Source: Pseudomonas oryzihabitans
Lineage (GTDB): Bacteria; Pseudomonadota; Gammaproteobacteria; Pseudomonadales; Pseudomonadaceae
Reading direction: 5' to 3'
NCBI RefSeq assembly: GCF_024652905.1
Contig: NZ_CP102428.1
Coordinates: 3,642,001-3,706,000, forward strand
DNA length: 64,000 nt
Shown: positions 45,101 to 53,965 of the stretch, in pieces
Layout of the letters: the number at the start of each line of letters is the position of its first letter
How positions within the stretch are numbered: the first letter of the stretch is position 1
Translations under genes and position numbers: made by a program
The notes under the pieces: generated by a model
Databases searched by the model: none
Told to the model about the DNA's origin: nothing
The model's input: only the letters and a program-made list of their open reading frames with translations

Positions 45101-45608
45101 GGCCCTCGCCCAGGTGCAGCTGGAAGAAGGCGGTGAAGACCACGGTGCCGGCCAGGATGGCGATGATGGAATTGGCCTGCACCAGGCCATTGCCCTCGGC
45201 CAGCCGCTGCTTGCCGAACAGCGCCTTGATGTAGCCGTACTTGGCCGGCGAATAGAAGGTCGCCTGGATGGCCAGCAACAGCGTCATGGCGAAGGCCAGT
45301 TCGAACAGTCCGGCATAGTAGGCCAGGGTGATGCCCAGGGTGATGGCTACCGCCGCCCAGCCGCCGAGTCGCAGCACCCGCACCTTGGCGAAGCGATCGG
45401 CCACATGGCCGGAGGGACTGAACAGCAGGATGAAGGGCAGCAGCATCATGCCGTTGACCAGGGCGGTCAGCACCACCTGGGTGGAACCGTCATAGACCTT
45501 GAACACGGTGTTCTGGATGACGATCTTGTGGCCAAGATCGACGAAGGCGTTGAGAAAGACGGCGATCAGGTAGGGCCAGGCCCCCTTGATCCGGTGCAGC
45601 TTGTCCAT
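42138..45608 (-). CDS. aas: MFS-acyltransferase-acyl-ACP synthetase fusion (Aas-type)
   Basis: 1156 residues in three parts. About 1-420 is an LplT-like MFS transporter with [15 protein letters not shown]; about 430-640 a PlsC acyltransferase with NHISWVDWA (HX4D) and [10 protein letters not shown]; about 650-1150 an AMP-binding ligase with [17 protein letters not shown] and YGATETAPV. This triple fusion imports lysophospholipids and re-acylates them. E. coli divides these roles between LplT and Aas. Start is set at [17 protein letters not shown]. Confidence 0.93.
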   Translation of the reverse strand: MDKLHRIKGAWPYLIAVFLNAFVDLGHKIVIQNTVFKVYDGSTQVVLTALVNGMMLLPFILLFSPSGHVADRFAKVRVLRLGGWAAVAITLGITLAYYAGLFELAFAMTLLLAIQATFYSPAKYGYIKALFGKQRLAEGNGLVQANSIIAILAGTVVFTAFFQLHLGEGHATPHAILQDIAPLGWLLVLCSLAEVALLYRLPLLEAPKPREPFDWHAYLRLQTARRNLAVIGENPVIRLSIIGLAVFWSVGQVLLASFPAYAKDHLGIDNVLLLQGILACAGIGIALGSALASRASRGRIETGLIPVGALGIALGLWWLPAPTSALVHALNFVFIGLMGGLFIVPLNALIQFHAREDQLGTVLAANNWVQNVAMLSFLVLTAVIALLGLDSRWLLLLIAAVALIGGAYTVWKLPQSLVRFLLGLMVTRHYRIQVQGLQNLPAQGGVLLLGNHISWVDWAMVQIASPRPVRFVMLRSIYERWYLKPFLKAMGCLPIAQGSGAGAALEQVAGLLSAGEVVCLFPEGAISRTGQLGEFRRGYEKACERVGPEVRIVPFYLRGLWGSQFSRSSSKLKELRDSPLHREVVVAFGKALPKDTPADVLKRRIFELSIRSWERYMQGLPSLADAWVASVKRRPNGLALIDDLGAPLKAAQALTGAACLARRMRKRPEANLGLLLPTSSGGMLANMAVLLAGKTLVNLNYTATPEALASGLDQAGIRTVYTSRRFLERLQKRGLPVEELLAGREVVDLEELRAGIGKAELLANWLAVRLLPTAMLQVLVSRAHDPAATAAILFSSGSEGTPKGVMLSHSNLMANLKQTSDVLNTQDDDVFMASLPLFHAFGLTVTQFLPLIEGVPVVCQADPTDVAGIAKAVATHRATVLCGTSTFLRLFVRNTKVHPLMLESLRIVVAGAERLDPAVREAFKLKFNQDIYEGYGATETAPVASVNLPDALDVSYLQVQRGGKLGTVGMPLPGTGFKIVDPQTFAELPTGEAGMVLIGGPQLMQGYLNDPERTAKAIREIDGERWYVTGDQGRLDEDGFLTIVDRYSRFAKIGGEMVSLGAVEQALVKAVADPEIELQAVNLPDARKGERIVVLHTGTLDGAAVEKTLLAQGVSGLLLPSAWLAVDSLPKLGTGKADVAGAKRLAQTRLSEAGEA

Positions 45609-45875
45609 GCGGAGTCTCTTTCGAGCAGGGGAATCCGTAGCCTGAGTGAGACGCCCTGGCAGCGCAAGCAGCGCCACTGGTCAACAAATATGCGAATCAG
45701 GGCTATACAAGCTCGCGAAAGCGAGTATGGTGTGGGCACTGCTACTGCAATAGTTACTCGATACCTGCTTGATGTTGCTTCATTTTCATCTCCTGGCTCG
45801 TCTCACTCTCGCATTACAGTCCCGTTAACGAATGTCTCGCTAACGTGGTTGTTCCCCCTACACCTGGAGATACTC

Positions 45876-46085
45876 ATGTCCAATCGTGAAAATGGCACCG
45901 TCAAGTGGTTCAACGATGAGAAAGGCTACGGCTTCATCACCCCGGAAAGCGGCGCCGACCTGTTCGTGCACTACCGCTCCATCGAAAGCGCTGGCTTCAA
46001 GAGCCTGAGCGAAGGCCAGAAGGTCACTTTCGTGGCTGTCAAAGGCCAGAAGGGTATGCAAGCTGACCAGGTTCAAGTCGTCTAA
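45876..46085 (+). CDS. Cold-shock protein (CspA family)
   Basis: 69 residues. RNA-binding motifs RNP1 (KGYGFITP) and RNP2 (DLFVHY) are intact in a single cold-shock domain. A 267-bp spacer separates its start from aas, enough for a long leader of the kind that gives cold-regulated translation. The ribosome site CTGGAG lies 8 bp before the ATG. It binds single-stranded RNA or DNA as a chaperone. A rho-independent terminator follows 20 bp after the stop. Confidence 0.95.
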   Translation: MSNRENGTVKWFNDEKGYGFITPESGADLFVHYRSIESAGFKSLSEGQKVTFVAVKGQKGMQADQVQVV

Positions 46086-46105
46086 CGACTGATCCGGTTG
46101 CAGAA

Positions 46106-46130
46106 AGGCTCCGCTTCGGCGGGGCTTTTT
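46106..46130 (+). terminator. Rho-independent terminator of the cold-shock gene
   Basis: GGCTCCGC-TTCG-GCGGGGC followed by TTTTTCG. The stem has a stable UUCG tetraloop and one G-U pair. Confidence 0.85.
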
Positions 46131-46180
46131 CGTTTCTAGGATTTGGTGGTTGCCTGGCTTGCGCTATTCAGCTGATTAGC

Positions 46181-46498
46181 GTGCCTGCTGAAGCCTTTAA
46201 TTTCGCCCACCCGGGCGAGTCACTTTTGCCAGTCGCGGCAAAAGTAACCAAAAACGCTTGCCCCTCCATCGGCCCCGGCTGCGCCGGGGTTCGTTCGCTC
46301 CATCGCCGCTCCAGGGGCACGCCACGAAGGGCCATCCATGGCCCTCGCGACTCTCGCGGCATCCATGCCGCTCAACCCCTTACGCAACGATTCCGCTCAC
46401 CCTTCTGGAAAGGGGCGCATTCTCCGCGCCTGCACGTCTACGATAAACGTCGTGAGATAGGTATGAAGCGAAGCGCCTAGCCCACAGGCAGCAGCCTT
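46181..46498. repeat. Gene-free 46.1-46.5 kb stretch with multi-copy-type sequence
   Basis: The stretch 46131-46498 holds CACTTTTGCC...GGCAAAAGTAACC and CGGCCCCGGCTGCGCCGGG, a pattern I recognise as an interspersed non-coding repeat in pseudomonad genomes. Short open frames inside are not credible genes. Confidence 0.5.
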
Positions 46499-47983
46499 TC
46501 AACCTTTGTCATACGCCCTTTCTAGCGCCTCGTTGAGTGTCCTTAGCACCTTAACCCGCGCGAAACGCTTGTCGTTGGCCTCCACCAGCGTCCAGGGCGC
46601 GATGGCGGTGCTGGTCTGCACCACCATGTCGTTGACGGCCTGGCTGTAGAGGTCCCACTTGTCGCGATTGCGCCAGTCGTCCTCGGTGATCTTGAATCGC
46701 TTGAAGGGCGTTTCCTCGCGGGCGCGGAAGCGCTCCAGCTGGGTGTCCTGGTCGATGGCCAGCCAGAACTTGGCCAGCACGATGCCGGCGTCGTGGAGCT
46801 GCTCCTCGAAGTCGTTGATCTCGCCATAGGCCCGCTGCCAGTCAGCGACCGGTGTCAGCTCCTCGACCCGCTCCACCAGCACCCGGCCGTACCAGGAACG
46901 ATCGAAGATGGTGAAATTGCCCAGCCGCGGAATGTGCCGCCAGAAGCGCCAGAGATAGGGCTGGGCGAGTTCCTCGTCGCTGGGCGCGGCCACCGGGACG
47001 ATGCGGTACTGGCGCGGATCCAGGGCGCCGGTGACGCGGCGGATGGCGCTGCCCTTGCCGGCGGCATCGTTGCCCTCGAAGGCCGCCACCAGGGCATGAC
47101 GGCGATACTTCTTGTCGCGCAGGCGCCGCGCCAGGCGAGCCTGTTCGGCGAGCAGCTGGTCTTCGTAATCGGCCTTGTCCAGGCGTTGACTCAGGTCCAT
47201 GGCCTCCAGCACGCCGCGGCCATCCACCGGCGGCGGCAGCACGGCGGCGGCCCGGCGCTGCTTGCGCGGCTTGTTGGCCAGGGCGCGCTGCAGCGCCTTG
47301 AGCAGCACGGTGCCGACGGTCAGGCTGCGAAAGCGCTCGTCGAAACCGGGCACCACGTGCCAGGGGGCGTAGTCGTGATGGGTCCGCCGCACCACCCGCT
47401 CGCCCTCCTTGACGAAGCGGTCGTAGACCTTGGCCTGGCGCCAGTCCAGCGGACTGAGCTTCCAGCCCAGGCGAGGATCGTTCTTGAGGTGCTTCAGGCG
47501 CTGCTTGAGTTGGGGCTTGGAAAGATGGAACCAGAACTTGAGGATCAGCGCGCCCTCGTCGGCGAGCATCCGCTCGAAACGCTCCGCCTGGCCGATGGCG
47601 GCATCCAGTTCGACGCGACTGAGCGCCTTGTTGACCCGCCCATGCAGCATCTGGCTGTACCAGTTGCCGAAGAAGACGCCGGTCCGACCCTTGCCCGGCA
47701 GGCGCTGCCAGTAGCGCCAGGCCGGCGGGTGCTGGCGCTCCTCGACGGTGGGCTGCAGAAAGGTCTCGACGCGGATCAGGCGCGGATCCATCCACTCGTT
47801 GAGCAGCTTGACCGTCTCGCCCTTGCCCGCACCCTCGATGCCATTGATCAGTACGATCACCGGGAAACGGCCCTGCGCCTTGAGTTCGTATTGGGCGGCC
47901 AGCAACGCTTCGCGCAGCTTGGGCAGCTTGGCGTCGTAGGTGGCCTCGTCGAGCAGGTGTTCGTTTTCGGCGGCTTCGAACAT
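46499..47983 (-). CDS. pap: Polyphosphate:AMP phosphotransferase (class II PPK2)
   Basis: 494 residues consisting of two fused PPK2 domains. Each has a Walker A: VLINGIEGAGKGETVK at about 45-60 and AAFEGNDAAGKGSAIRR in the second half. Lid and Walker B equivalents include WYSQMLHG and FDRSWYGRVLVERVE. The two-domain form transfers phosphate from polyphosphate to AMP. Start is set at MFEAAENEHLL. The divergent gene, 199 bp away, encodes a CHAD-domain protein, another polyphosphate-linked family. Confidence 0.93.
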   Translation of the reverse strand: MFEAAENEHLLDEATYDAKLPKLREALLAAQYELKAQGRFPVIVLINGIEGAGKGETVKLLNEWMDPRLIRVETFLQPTVEERQHPPAWRYWQRLPGKGRTGVFFGNWYSQMLHGRVNKALSRVELDAAIGQAERFERMLADEGALILKFWFHLSKPQLKQRLKHLKNDPRLGWKLSPLDWRQAKVYDRFVKEGERVVRRTHHDYAPWHVVPGFDERFRSLTVGTVLLKALQRALANKPRKQRRAAAVLPPPVDGRGVLEAMDLSQRLDKADYEDQLLAEQARLARRLRDKKYRRHALVAAFEGNDAAGKGSAIRRVTGALDPRQYRIVPVAAPSDEELAQPYLWRFWRHIPRLGNFTIFDRSWYGRVLVERVEELTPVADWQRAYGEINDFEEQLHDAGIVLAKFWLAIDQDTQLERFRAREETPFKRFKITEDDWRNRDKWDLYSQAVNDMVVQTSTAIAPWTLVEANDKRFARVKVLRTLNEALERAYDKG

Positions 47984-48182
47984 CCGGATCTCCTCGCTCT
48001 GGTGGTCGGGCAACTATAGCCCTTCTGACCGGCCAGGCGGCAGGCGGTGCCCGCTGCTAGATCTCATGAAGGAAATATGACGTTTAGATGAAATTTGGCA
48101 TCTCCCGCTGTCGTGGAGGTCTTTCTTACCGTTACGCTCCCGCGCAGCGCGGGTCTGCAGTCCACCTATTGAGGAGAGTTCG

Positions 48183-49148
48183 ATGGCCTTTCGTTTCGAT
48201 GCGCGGCAAGCAGCTGACGAGGAAGTCCGCCGCGTGGTGACGGATCGTCTGGTACAGGCTGAGACGTCCCTGGCGAGCGGTACCCCCAAAGGCGTCCACG
48301 AGACGCGCAAGCGCCTCAAGGAACTACGCGCCCTCTTGCGGCTGTTGCACGGCGCCCTGGGCAAGCGTGCCTTCGCCAGTCGCAATCGGCGCCTGCGCGA
48401 CCTGGGCCGCCAGCTGTCGTCGCTACGCGACAGCGCCGCCCTGGTGGAAAGCTGGGACAAGCTGGGTGAGTCCGACCGCAAGAGGTTCGCTTCGCCGGCC
48501 ATGAAGCGGGTGCGCCAGCGCCTGCAGGAGCGCGCCGACCAGCAGATCGCCGCGGCCAGCGGCCATCCCGAGTTGCTCGAGGAACTGACCGCCCTGCGCG
48601 AGGAAGTGGCCGGTTGGAAGCTCTCCGGCAAGGGCTTCGGGCTGTTCGCCCGTGGCCTGGAAGACAACTACAAGGCCGGGCGCCAGGCGCTCAAGACCGC
48701 CCGCGACAAGCCCACCGACGAGACCCTGCACGACTGGCGCAAGCGGGTGAAGGATCACTGGTATCACACCCAGCTGCTGGCCGCGGCCTGGCCGGCGGAA
48801 TTCAAGACGCGCCAGAAGAGCCTCAAGCGTCTTTCGGAATACCTGGGCGACGATCACGACCTGGCGGTGATGCAGCTGTTGCTGGAAAGCGAGCCGACGC
48901 TGTTCGGCGCCAGCAATACCCGCCTGGCCATTGGCGAGAGCCTGGCCCAGCAGCGCGAGCGCTTGCAGGCGAAGGCCTTTTCCCTGGGCCTGCGTCTCTA
49001 TCTGGACAAGCCCACCGCCCTCGCCGAACGCTGGCGGGACCTTTGGCGATTGGCCAGCCGCCCTTATGAGTCGCGCAAAGCCAAGCCCAAGAGCGCCAAG
49101 GTCCCTGCCGGGCTGTTGCCACACCTGGTCGAAGAATCGTCAGTCTAA
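48183..49148 (+). CDS. CHAD-domain protein
   Basis: 321 residues rich in Lys, Arg and Leu. Two helical bundles contain the CHAD pattern: VHETRKRLKELRALLRLL and LHDWRKRVKDHWYHTQLL with conserved His and basic residues, and YLGDDHDLAVM. CHAD domains are known to bind inorganic polyphosphate and appear next to polyphosphate enzymes, as here with pap. It lacks the CYTH domain found in triphosphatases. It probably targets polyphosphate granules. Confidence 0.92.
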   Translation: MAFRFDARQAADEEVRRVVTDRLVQAETSLASGTPKGVHETRKRLKELRALLRLLHGALGKRAFASRNRRLRDLGRQLSSLRDSAALVESWDKLGESDRKRFASPAMKRVRQRLQERADQQIAAASGHPELLEELTALREEVAGWKLSGKGFGLFARGLEDNYKAGRQALKTARDKPTDETLHDWRKRVKDHWYHTQLLAAAWPAEFKTRQKSLKRLSEYLGDDHDLAVMQLLLESEPTLFGASNTRLAIGESLAQQRERLQAKAFSLGLRLYLDKPTALAERWRDLWRLASRPYESRKAKPKSAKVPAGLLPHLVEESSV

Positions 49149-49223
49149 CGCCTGGGCCAGACGGATTTGTCGCACGTGGTGGTGGTCCAAGGTCAGGACA
49201 TACCACCACGACGAGGTCTCGCG

Positions 49224-49487
49224 ATGAAATCCAAGCTGCTCGCTTCCCTGTTTGCCTGTTCCGTCCTGGCCAGCACCGCGGCCCTGGCCGACCAGCCCGG
49301 CGCCGACTGGATGCCCATGAACGACGTCAAGTCCAAGCTCATGGAGCAGGGCTACACCTCGATCACCAAGATCGAAGCCGATGACGGTCAGTGGGAAGGC
49401 GAAGGCATGAAGAAAGATGGTATGAAGTATGACTTCCATGCCGACGCCAAGACCGGCAAGATCACCAAGGAAAAGATGGACATGTGA
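49224..49487 (+). CDS. Exported PepSY-domain protein
   Basis: 87 residues starting MKSKLLASLFACSVLASTAA, a signal peptide cleaved near AALA. The mature part shows the PepSY pattern: MNDVKSKLMEQGYTSITKIE, then KYDFHADAKTGKITKEK. PepSY proteins are small periplasmic proteins, some of which inhibit proteases or bind metal. It is a short gene after CHAD and is followed by a terminator-like hairpin. Role unknown. Confidence 0.85.
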   Translation: MKSKLLASLFACSVLASTAALADQPGADWMPMNDVKSKLMEQGYTSITKIEADDGQWEGEGMKKDGMKYDFHADAKTGKITKEKMDM

Positions 49488-49493
49488 TCTCTC

Positions 49494-49521
49494 GGGGACC
49501 TGGCCGTAGCGCCGGGTCCCC
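49494..49521 (+). terminator. Hairpin after the PepSY gene
   Basis: GGGGACC, a 14-nt loop region, then GGTCCCC. It lies directly after the PepSY stop and isolates the stressosome operon. Confidence 0.6.
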
Positions 49522-49605
49522 CTTCGCGCCTGCCGTCTCTTTCCCACACCCTCTTCGTCCGGTCGGCCCTTCCTGAGCCGCCCTCTTCGTCACCTAGGAA
49601 CCCCC

Positions 49606-50445
49606 ATGTACAGTACCGCTTTGGTCGAGCTGCTGCGCACCCACGAGCGGGCGCTGCTCGACGCCTGGATCGGCGCTCAGCGCGCGGCCGGCATGCGCAT
49701 CGACCTGCTCGACGAAACCACCATCCTGGCCAACTCCGCCGAGCTGTTGCGGCGCATCACCGTGGCCGCCGCCCAGGGCCTGGGTGATCTGCGCGAGCCG
49801 CACTGGCAGCCGGTGCGCGCGCTGCTGGAGCGGTTTTCCTTCGACCAGAGTCGTGCCGGCCTGACGCCGTCGCAGACGGCGACCTTCGTCTTCTCGCTCA
49901 AGGAGCCGCTGTTCACGCTGATCCAGAACGAATGCGACGATCCCCTCGCCGAAATCTGGGCCGCCACCCGGCTGATCGACGACCTCGGTCTGTACAGCAT
50001 GGAAAGCTATGTGAACGGTCGCGAGACGGTGATCCGCGAGCAACAGGAAAGCATGCTGGAACTGTCCACCCCGGTGGTGGAACTGTGGGACGGCATCCTG
50101 GCCATCCCGCTGATCGGCGCGCTGGACAGCAACCGCACCCAGGTGGTGATGGAGTCGCTGCTGGAAAAGATCGTCCAGACCGAATCGGACCTCGCCATCA
50201 TCGACATCACCGGCGTGCCCACGGTGGACACCATGGTCGCCCAGCACCTGCTCAAGACGGTGACCGCCGCCCGGCTGATGGGCGCCCAGTGCATCATCAG
50301 CGGCATCCGCCCGCAGATCGCCGCCACCATCGTCCATCTGGGCGTGGACCTGGGCGATGTCATCACCAAGGCGTCGCTGGCCGATGCCTTCCGCCTGGCC
50401 TTGCGCCAGCAGGGCGTGCGCCTGGCCGCCCCCGCCAAGGGCTAG
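49606..50445 (+). CDS. rsbR: RsbR-type stressosome sensor
   Basis: 279 residues. The N-terminal half (about 1-155) is an all-helical RsbRD/RsbR sensor fold (e.g. LLRTHERALLDAWIGAQRA); the C-terminal half (about 160-275) is a STAS domain with DITGVPTVDTMVAQHLL and SGIRPQIAATIVHLG. By alignment from memory to Bacillus subtilis RsbRA, phospho-acceptor Thr205 corresponds to Thr209 and Thr171 to Ser175. RsbR and RsbS assemble a large sensor complex that captures the RsbT kinase. Signal unknown. Confidence 0.93.
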   Translation: MYSTALVELLRTHERALLDAWIGAQRAAGMRIDLLDETTILANSAELLRRITVAAAQGLGDLREPHWQPVRALLERFSFDQSRAGLTPSQTATFVFSLKEPLFTLIQNECDDPLAEIWAATRLIDDLGLYSMESYVNGRETVIREQQESMLELSTPVVELWDGILAIPLIGALDSNRTQVVMESLLEKIVQTESDLAIIDITGVPTVDTMVAQHLLKTVTAARLMGAQCIISGIRPQIAATIVHLGVDLGDVITKASLADAFRLALRQQGVRLAAPAKG

Positions 50446-50454
50446 GAGCGCGCC

Positions 50455-50880
50455 ATGATCGACCGGATTCCGATTCTCAAGCTCGGCCCCTTCCTGCTGC
50501 TGAGCATCCAGGTGGACATGCACGACCAGCTGGCGCTGGACCTGCAGGAAGACCTCACCGAGCAGATCGTCCGCCACAAGGCCAAGGGCGTGCTCATCGA
50601 CATCTCGGCCCTGGAAATCGTCGACTCCTTCATTGGCCGGATGCTGTCCCACATCGCCCAGGTCTCGCGCATCCTCGATGCCAAGGTGATCGTGGTCGGC
50701 ATGCAGCCGGCGGTGGCCATCACCCTGGTGGAACTGGGGCTGTCGCTGGAGGGCATCGCCACGGCGCTGAACATGGAAAAGGGCATGCGCCGGCTGGAAG
50801 CCATGGTCGCCGCGGACGAATCGCTGGAGGAGTCAGAGGGTGGCGAAGACACAGACGCTTCCACTCCGCCAGGAGACTGA
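50455..50880 (+). CDS. rsbS: RsbS-type stressosome scaffold (STAS)
   Basis: 141 residues. Opening MIDRIPILKLGPFLLLSIQ and IDISALEIVDSFIGRM match RsbS closely; Ser58 is at the position of the phosphorylated Ser59 of B. subtilis RsbS. A C-terminal acidic extension (about 120-141) exceeds the Bacillus protein. It forms the core of the stressosome with RsbR. The rsbT gene starts 41 bp before this gene ends, an overlap that implies translational coupling. Confidence 0.93.
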   Translation: MIDRIPILKLGPFLLLSIQVDMHDQLALDLQEDLTEQIVRHKAKGVLIDISALEIVDSFIGRMLSHIAQVSRILDAKVIVVGMQPAVAITLVELGLSLEGIATALNMEKGMRRLEAMVAADESLEESEGGEDTDASTPPGD

Positions 50881-51238
50881 CATCGTGCTGATCCGTCAGC
50901 AGGTGCGCAAGGTCGCCGAAGCCATCCGCCTGGGCCTGATCTCCCAGACCAAGATCGTCACCGCGGCCAGCGAGATCGCGCGCAACGGCCTGGTGTACGG
51001 ACTGGGCGGCGAATGCCTGATCGAGGAGACGGTGCGCGCCGGCAAGCCGGCGATCCGCCTGGTGATCCGTGATCGGGGTCCGGGCATCGCCGACCTCGAC
51101 CGCGCCATGGTCGACGGCTACACCTCGGGCAAGGGCCTGGGTCTGGGGCTGTCCGGTTCGCGGCGGCTGGTGGACGACTTCCACATCGAGAGCCAGCCCG
51201 GCCAGGGCACCACCGTCGAGCTCTGGAAGTGGCGATGA
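50840..51238 (+). CDS. rsbT: RsbT-type serine/threonine kinase
   Basis: 132 residues. A GHKL-fold serine kinase: N box VTAASEIARNGLVYG, G1 box RDRGPGIADL and G2 SGKGLGLGLSGSRRL. It phosphorylates the STAS domains of RsbR and RsbS and, on release, activates a partner. Start is a GTG preceded by a purine-rich site within rsbS. In Bacillus its output is RsbU; no RsbU gene is present here, so the downstream proteins are the likely targets. Confidence 0.94.
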   Translation: MAKTQTLPLRQETDIVLIRQQVRKVAEAIRLGLISQTKIVTAASEIARNGLVYGLGGECLIEETVRAGKPAIRLVIRDRGPGIADLDRAMVDGYTSGKGLGLGLSGSRRLVDDFHIESQPGQGTTVELWKWR

Positions 51239-52215
51239 ACGACCAGCCGTGCAGCCTGGTGCTGCCGGTGACCACCACGGTCCATGTCGATGCCGCCCGG
51301 CGCGCCCTGGTCCGCCTGGCCGGCACCGTCACCACCGACGAAACCCTGCTCGGGCGCCTGACCATCGTCGCCCAGGAGCTGGGCTACAACCTGGTTCGGC
51401 ATGCCGGACATGGCGAACTCCTGGCTACCCTGAGCGGCGAAGGCGTGCTCGATGTCCTGGCGGTGGATCGCGGTCCGGGCATGCACGACGTCGCCCGCTG
51501 CCTGAGCGATCACTACAGCACGGCCGCGACGCTGGGTGCCGGCCTGGGGGCGATCCGCCGGCAGGCCGATGTGTTCGACATCCATTCGCGACCCGGTCAG
51601 GGCACCGTGGTGCTGGCCCGCTTTCATCTGGCGGGCACGCCCAGCAGCCGGCTGCAGCATGGCGCTCTGTGCACGCCGCACCCCGAGGAAGAGGTCTGCG
51701 GCGACACCTGGGCGGTCAGCGGGCGTCGCCTGCTGGTCTGCGATGGCCTGGGACACGGCCGGCAGGCCGCCACGGCCAGTCGCCGGGCGCGAGAATTGTT
51801 CCTGCGCCATGGCGCGCACCTGCCGCTGCAGCGACTGATGGAGAATCTGCACCAAGCGCTGATGGACACCCGTGGCGCCGCCCTGGCCCTGGCCGAGCTG
51901 GACCCCGATCAGGGCCAGGTGAGCTTTTGCGGCATCGGCAACATCGCCGGGCGCCTGCTCGGCAACACCTCGCGCAGCCTGGTGTCCAACAATGGCACCC
52001 TGGGCTACCGGATCGGACGGATCCAGACCTACACCTACCCCTGGACACCCGGCACCCTGCTGGTGCTGAACTCCGATGGACTGACGTCCAAGGTAGGCCT
52101 GGGCGAGCACTCCGGGCTCGGGGCGCGCCATCCGGCGCTGATCGCCGCCCTTCTGCATCGCGACTTCCGGCGTTCCGCCGACGATGCCACCGTCTTGGTA
52201 CTCAAGCATGTCTGA
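51235..52215 (+). CDS. RsbX/SpoIIE-type phosphatase with N-terminal RsbT-like domain
   Basis: 326 residues. N-terminal GHKL fold (about 10-130) carries LTIVAQELGYNLVRHAGHGE and DRGPGMHDVARCL, like RsbT. The C-terminal PP2C/SpoIIE domain (about 135-325) has metal-binding aspartates in VCGDTWAV, VCDGLGHGRQAA, LNSDGLT and SADDATVL. It likely reverses RsbR/RsbS phosphorylation as RsbX does. The start overlaps the rsbT stop as ATGA. The N-terminal RsbT-like fold lacks a clear equivalent in classical RsbX. Confidence 0.9.
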   Translation: MNDQPCSLVLPVTTTVHVDAARRALVRLAGTVTTDETLLGRLTIVAQELGYNLVRHAGHGELLATLSGEGVLDVLAVDRGPGMHDVARCLSDHYSTAATLGAGLGAIRRQADVFDIHSRPGQGTVVLARFHLAGTPSSRLQHGALCTPHPEEEVCGDTWAVSGRRLLVCDGLGHGRQAATASRRARELFLRHGAHLPLQRLMENLHQALMDTRGAALALAELDPDQGQVSFCGIGNIAGRLLGNTSRSLVSNNGTLGYRIGRIQTYTYPWTPGTLLVLNSDGLTSKVGLGEHSGLGARHPALIAALLHRDFRRSADDATVLVLKHV

Positions 52216-53965
52216 CGTCTTGCCCCTGCTGACCCTCGCCCTGCGCAGCGAGCAGGACATCGTACATTGCCGCCAGGCCGCCAAGCGCCTGGCCGCGGCT
52301 CTGGAATGGCCGGTGCTGGAGCAGATCCGTCTGGCCACCGCGGTCTCCGAACTGGCGCGCAACATCCATCAGTACGCCGGCAGCGGGCATTTCGACTTCG
52401 CCCTGCTGCGAGATGACGGCCAGCGCCTGCGCGGCCTGGAGGTGCGGGCGGTCGACCAGGGCCCGGGTATCGCCGAGATGGACGCCATCCGCGCGGGCAG
52501 CTATCGCTCCAACACCGGCATGGGTATCGGCCTGCGCGGCGCCCAGCGGCTGTTCGACGACTTCGACATCCAGACGTCCCCCGCCGGCACCTGCATCACC
52601 GCCCGCAAGTACCAGGCGCCACGGCCCTTTCCCGCCGCTGACCTGCTCCAGGCGCTGACGGCCGACCTGCAAGGCAGTCCGCCACCGGATCCCTATCAGC
52701 AGATCCGCCTGCAGAGCGAAGAACTGCTGCTGACCAACACCGAACTGCAACTGCGCCAGTCGGAACTGGAGGTCACCAACAAGGAACTGGAAAACACCAA
52801 CCAGGGGGTGGTGGCGCTCTATTCCGAATTGGAAAAGGCCACCCAGGAACTCAAGGAGGCCAGCGAGGCGAAGACGCGCTTCTTCTCCAACATGACCCAT
52901 GAATTCCGCACCCCGATCAACATCATCGAGAACGTCGCCAAGCTGCTCGCCAGCGGCGTGGACGGGGCGCTCAATGCCGAGCAGCAGCGCCAGGTACGCT
53001 TCATCAGCGATGCGGCGCTGGAACTGGCCAATCTGGTCAGCGAATTGCTGGCGCTGGCCGAGGTGCAGTCCGGTCGCCTGACCATCGTGCCCCAGCCCTT
53101 CCCGCTGGGGCCCTTCGTCGACCGCCTGGAACAGTTCGCCGCCGCCCTGGCGCCGCGCTATCCCCAGGTCAGTTTCAGCGTCGCCCCGCCGCCCGCCGAG
53201 GTGCTGCTGGATACCGACGAGAGCCGGCTGTTCCAGGTGCTGCGCAATCTGATCTCCAACGCCTTCAAGTACACCCCTCGGGGCCAGGTGCGCATCCAGG
53301 TGTTCCAGCCGGACGACGCCAGCCTGGAATTCTTGGTAGAAGACAGCGGCATCGGCATCGCCGCCGCGGATCAGCAGAAGATCTTCGAGGAATTCGAGCG
53401 GATCCGCTCGCCGCACCTGACCCATATCGAAGGCACCGGCCTGGGCCTGCCCCTGGCGCAACGCCTGGCCGTGCTGCTGCGCGGCGAGCTGTCCCTGGAC
53501 AGCGAGGTCGGCCGCGGCAGTCGCTTCACCCTGCGCCTGCCGCGCCACTACGCCAGTCACCGCGCTGCCGAACCGGAACCCGATCTCAGCGGCCTCACCG
53601 TGCTGGTGATCGAAGACAACGAAGGGGATCGCTATCTGGTCCGTCGTACCCTCGAACGACTCAATCCCGTGCTGCTGGAGGCCGACAGCGCCCGCAGCAG
53701 CCTGGATCGGCTCAATGCGGTACGCCCGGACATCATCATCCTCGACCTCGACCTGCCCGACATCAACGGTGAGGATCTGCTCGCCAGCATGGACTGGAGC
53801 ATGCACCGACGGGTGCTGATCAACACCGCCCAGCCCCTGGACGAGGCGGGTCGCCAACGCCTGCAGGACTACTGCCACGCCATCCTGTTCAAGCACGCCC
53901 CCGATCACGCCGAGCGGCTGCTGGCCGAGGTCTGTGCGCTGGCGCGGAGCCTGTCCGATGACTAG
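52208..53965 (+). CDS. Hybrid histidine kinase with N-terminal RsbT-like domain
   Basis: 585 residues. About 1-140 is a second RsbT-like GHKL domain: ATAVSELARNIHQYAGSGHF and VDQGPGIAEMDA. A coiled coil (about 165-225, ELQLRQSELEVTNKELENTN) leads to HisKA with His231 in NMTHEFRTPINI, then HATPase (about 335-450), then a receiver domain with Asp513 in ILDLDLPDI. Its first bases overlap the phosphatase stop. It appears to connect the stressosome to a phosphorelay. Confidence 0.93.
   Translation: MSDVLPLLTLALRSEQDIVHCRQAAKRLAAALEWPVLEQIRLATAVSELARNIHQYAGSGHFDFALLRDDGQRLRGLEVRAVDQGPGIAEMDAIRAGSYRSNTGMGIGLRGAQRLFDDFDIQTSPAGTCITARKYQAPRPFPAADLLQALTADLQGSPPPDPYQQIRLQSEELLLTNTELQLRQSELEVTNKELENTNQGVVALYSELEKATQELKEASEAKTRFFSNMTHEFRTPINIIENVAKLLASGVDGALNAEQQRQVRFISDAALELANLVSELLALAEVQSGRLTIVPQPFPLGPFVDRLEQFAAALAPRYPQVSFSVAPPPAEVLLDTDESRLFQVLRNLISNAFKYTPRGQVRIQVFQPDDASLEFLVEDSGIGIAAADQQKIFEEFERIRSPHLTHIEGTGLGLPLAQRLAVLLRGELSLDSEVGRGSRFTLRLPRHYASHRAAEPEPDLSGLTVLVIEDNEGDRYLVRRTLERLNPVLLEADSARSSLDRLNAVRPDIIILDLDLPDINGEDLLASMDWSMHRRVLINTAQPLDEAGRQRLQDYCHAILFKHAPDHAERLLAEVCALARSLSDD

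Noticed and set aside
46181-46480. 99-codon frame in the post-cold-shock spacer
   Set aside because: No ribosome site, poor composition, and it lies in a multi-copy-type non-coding repeat.
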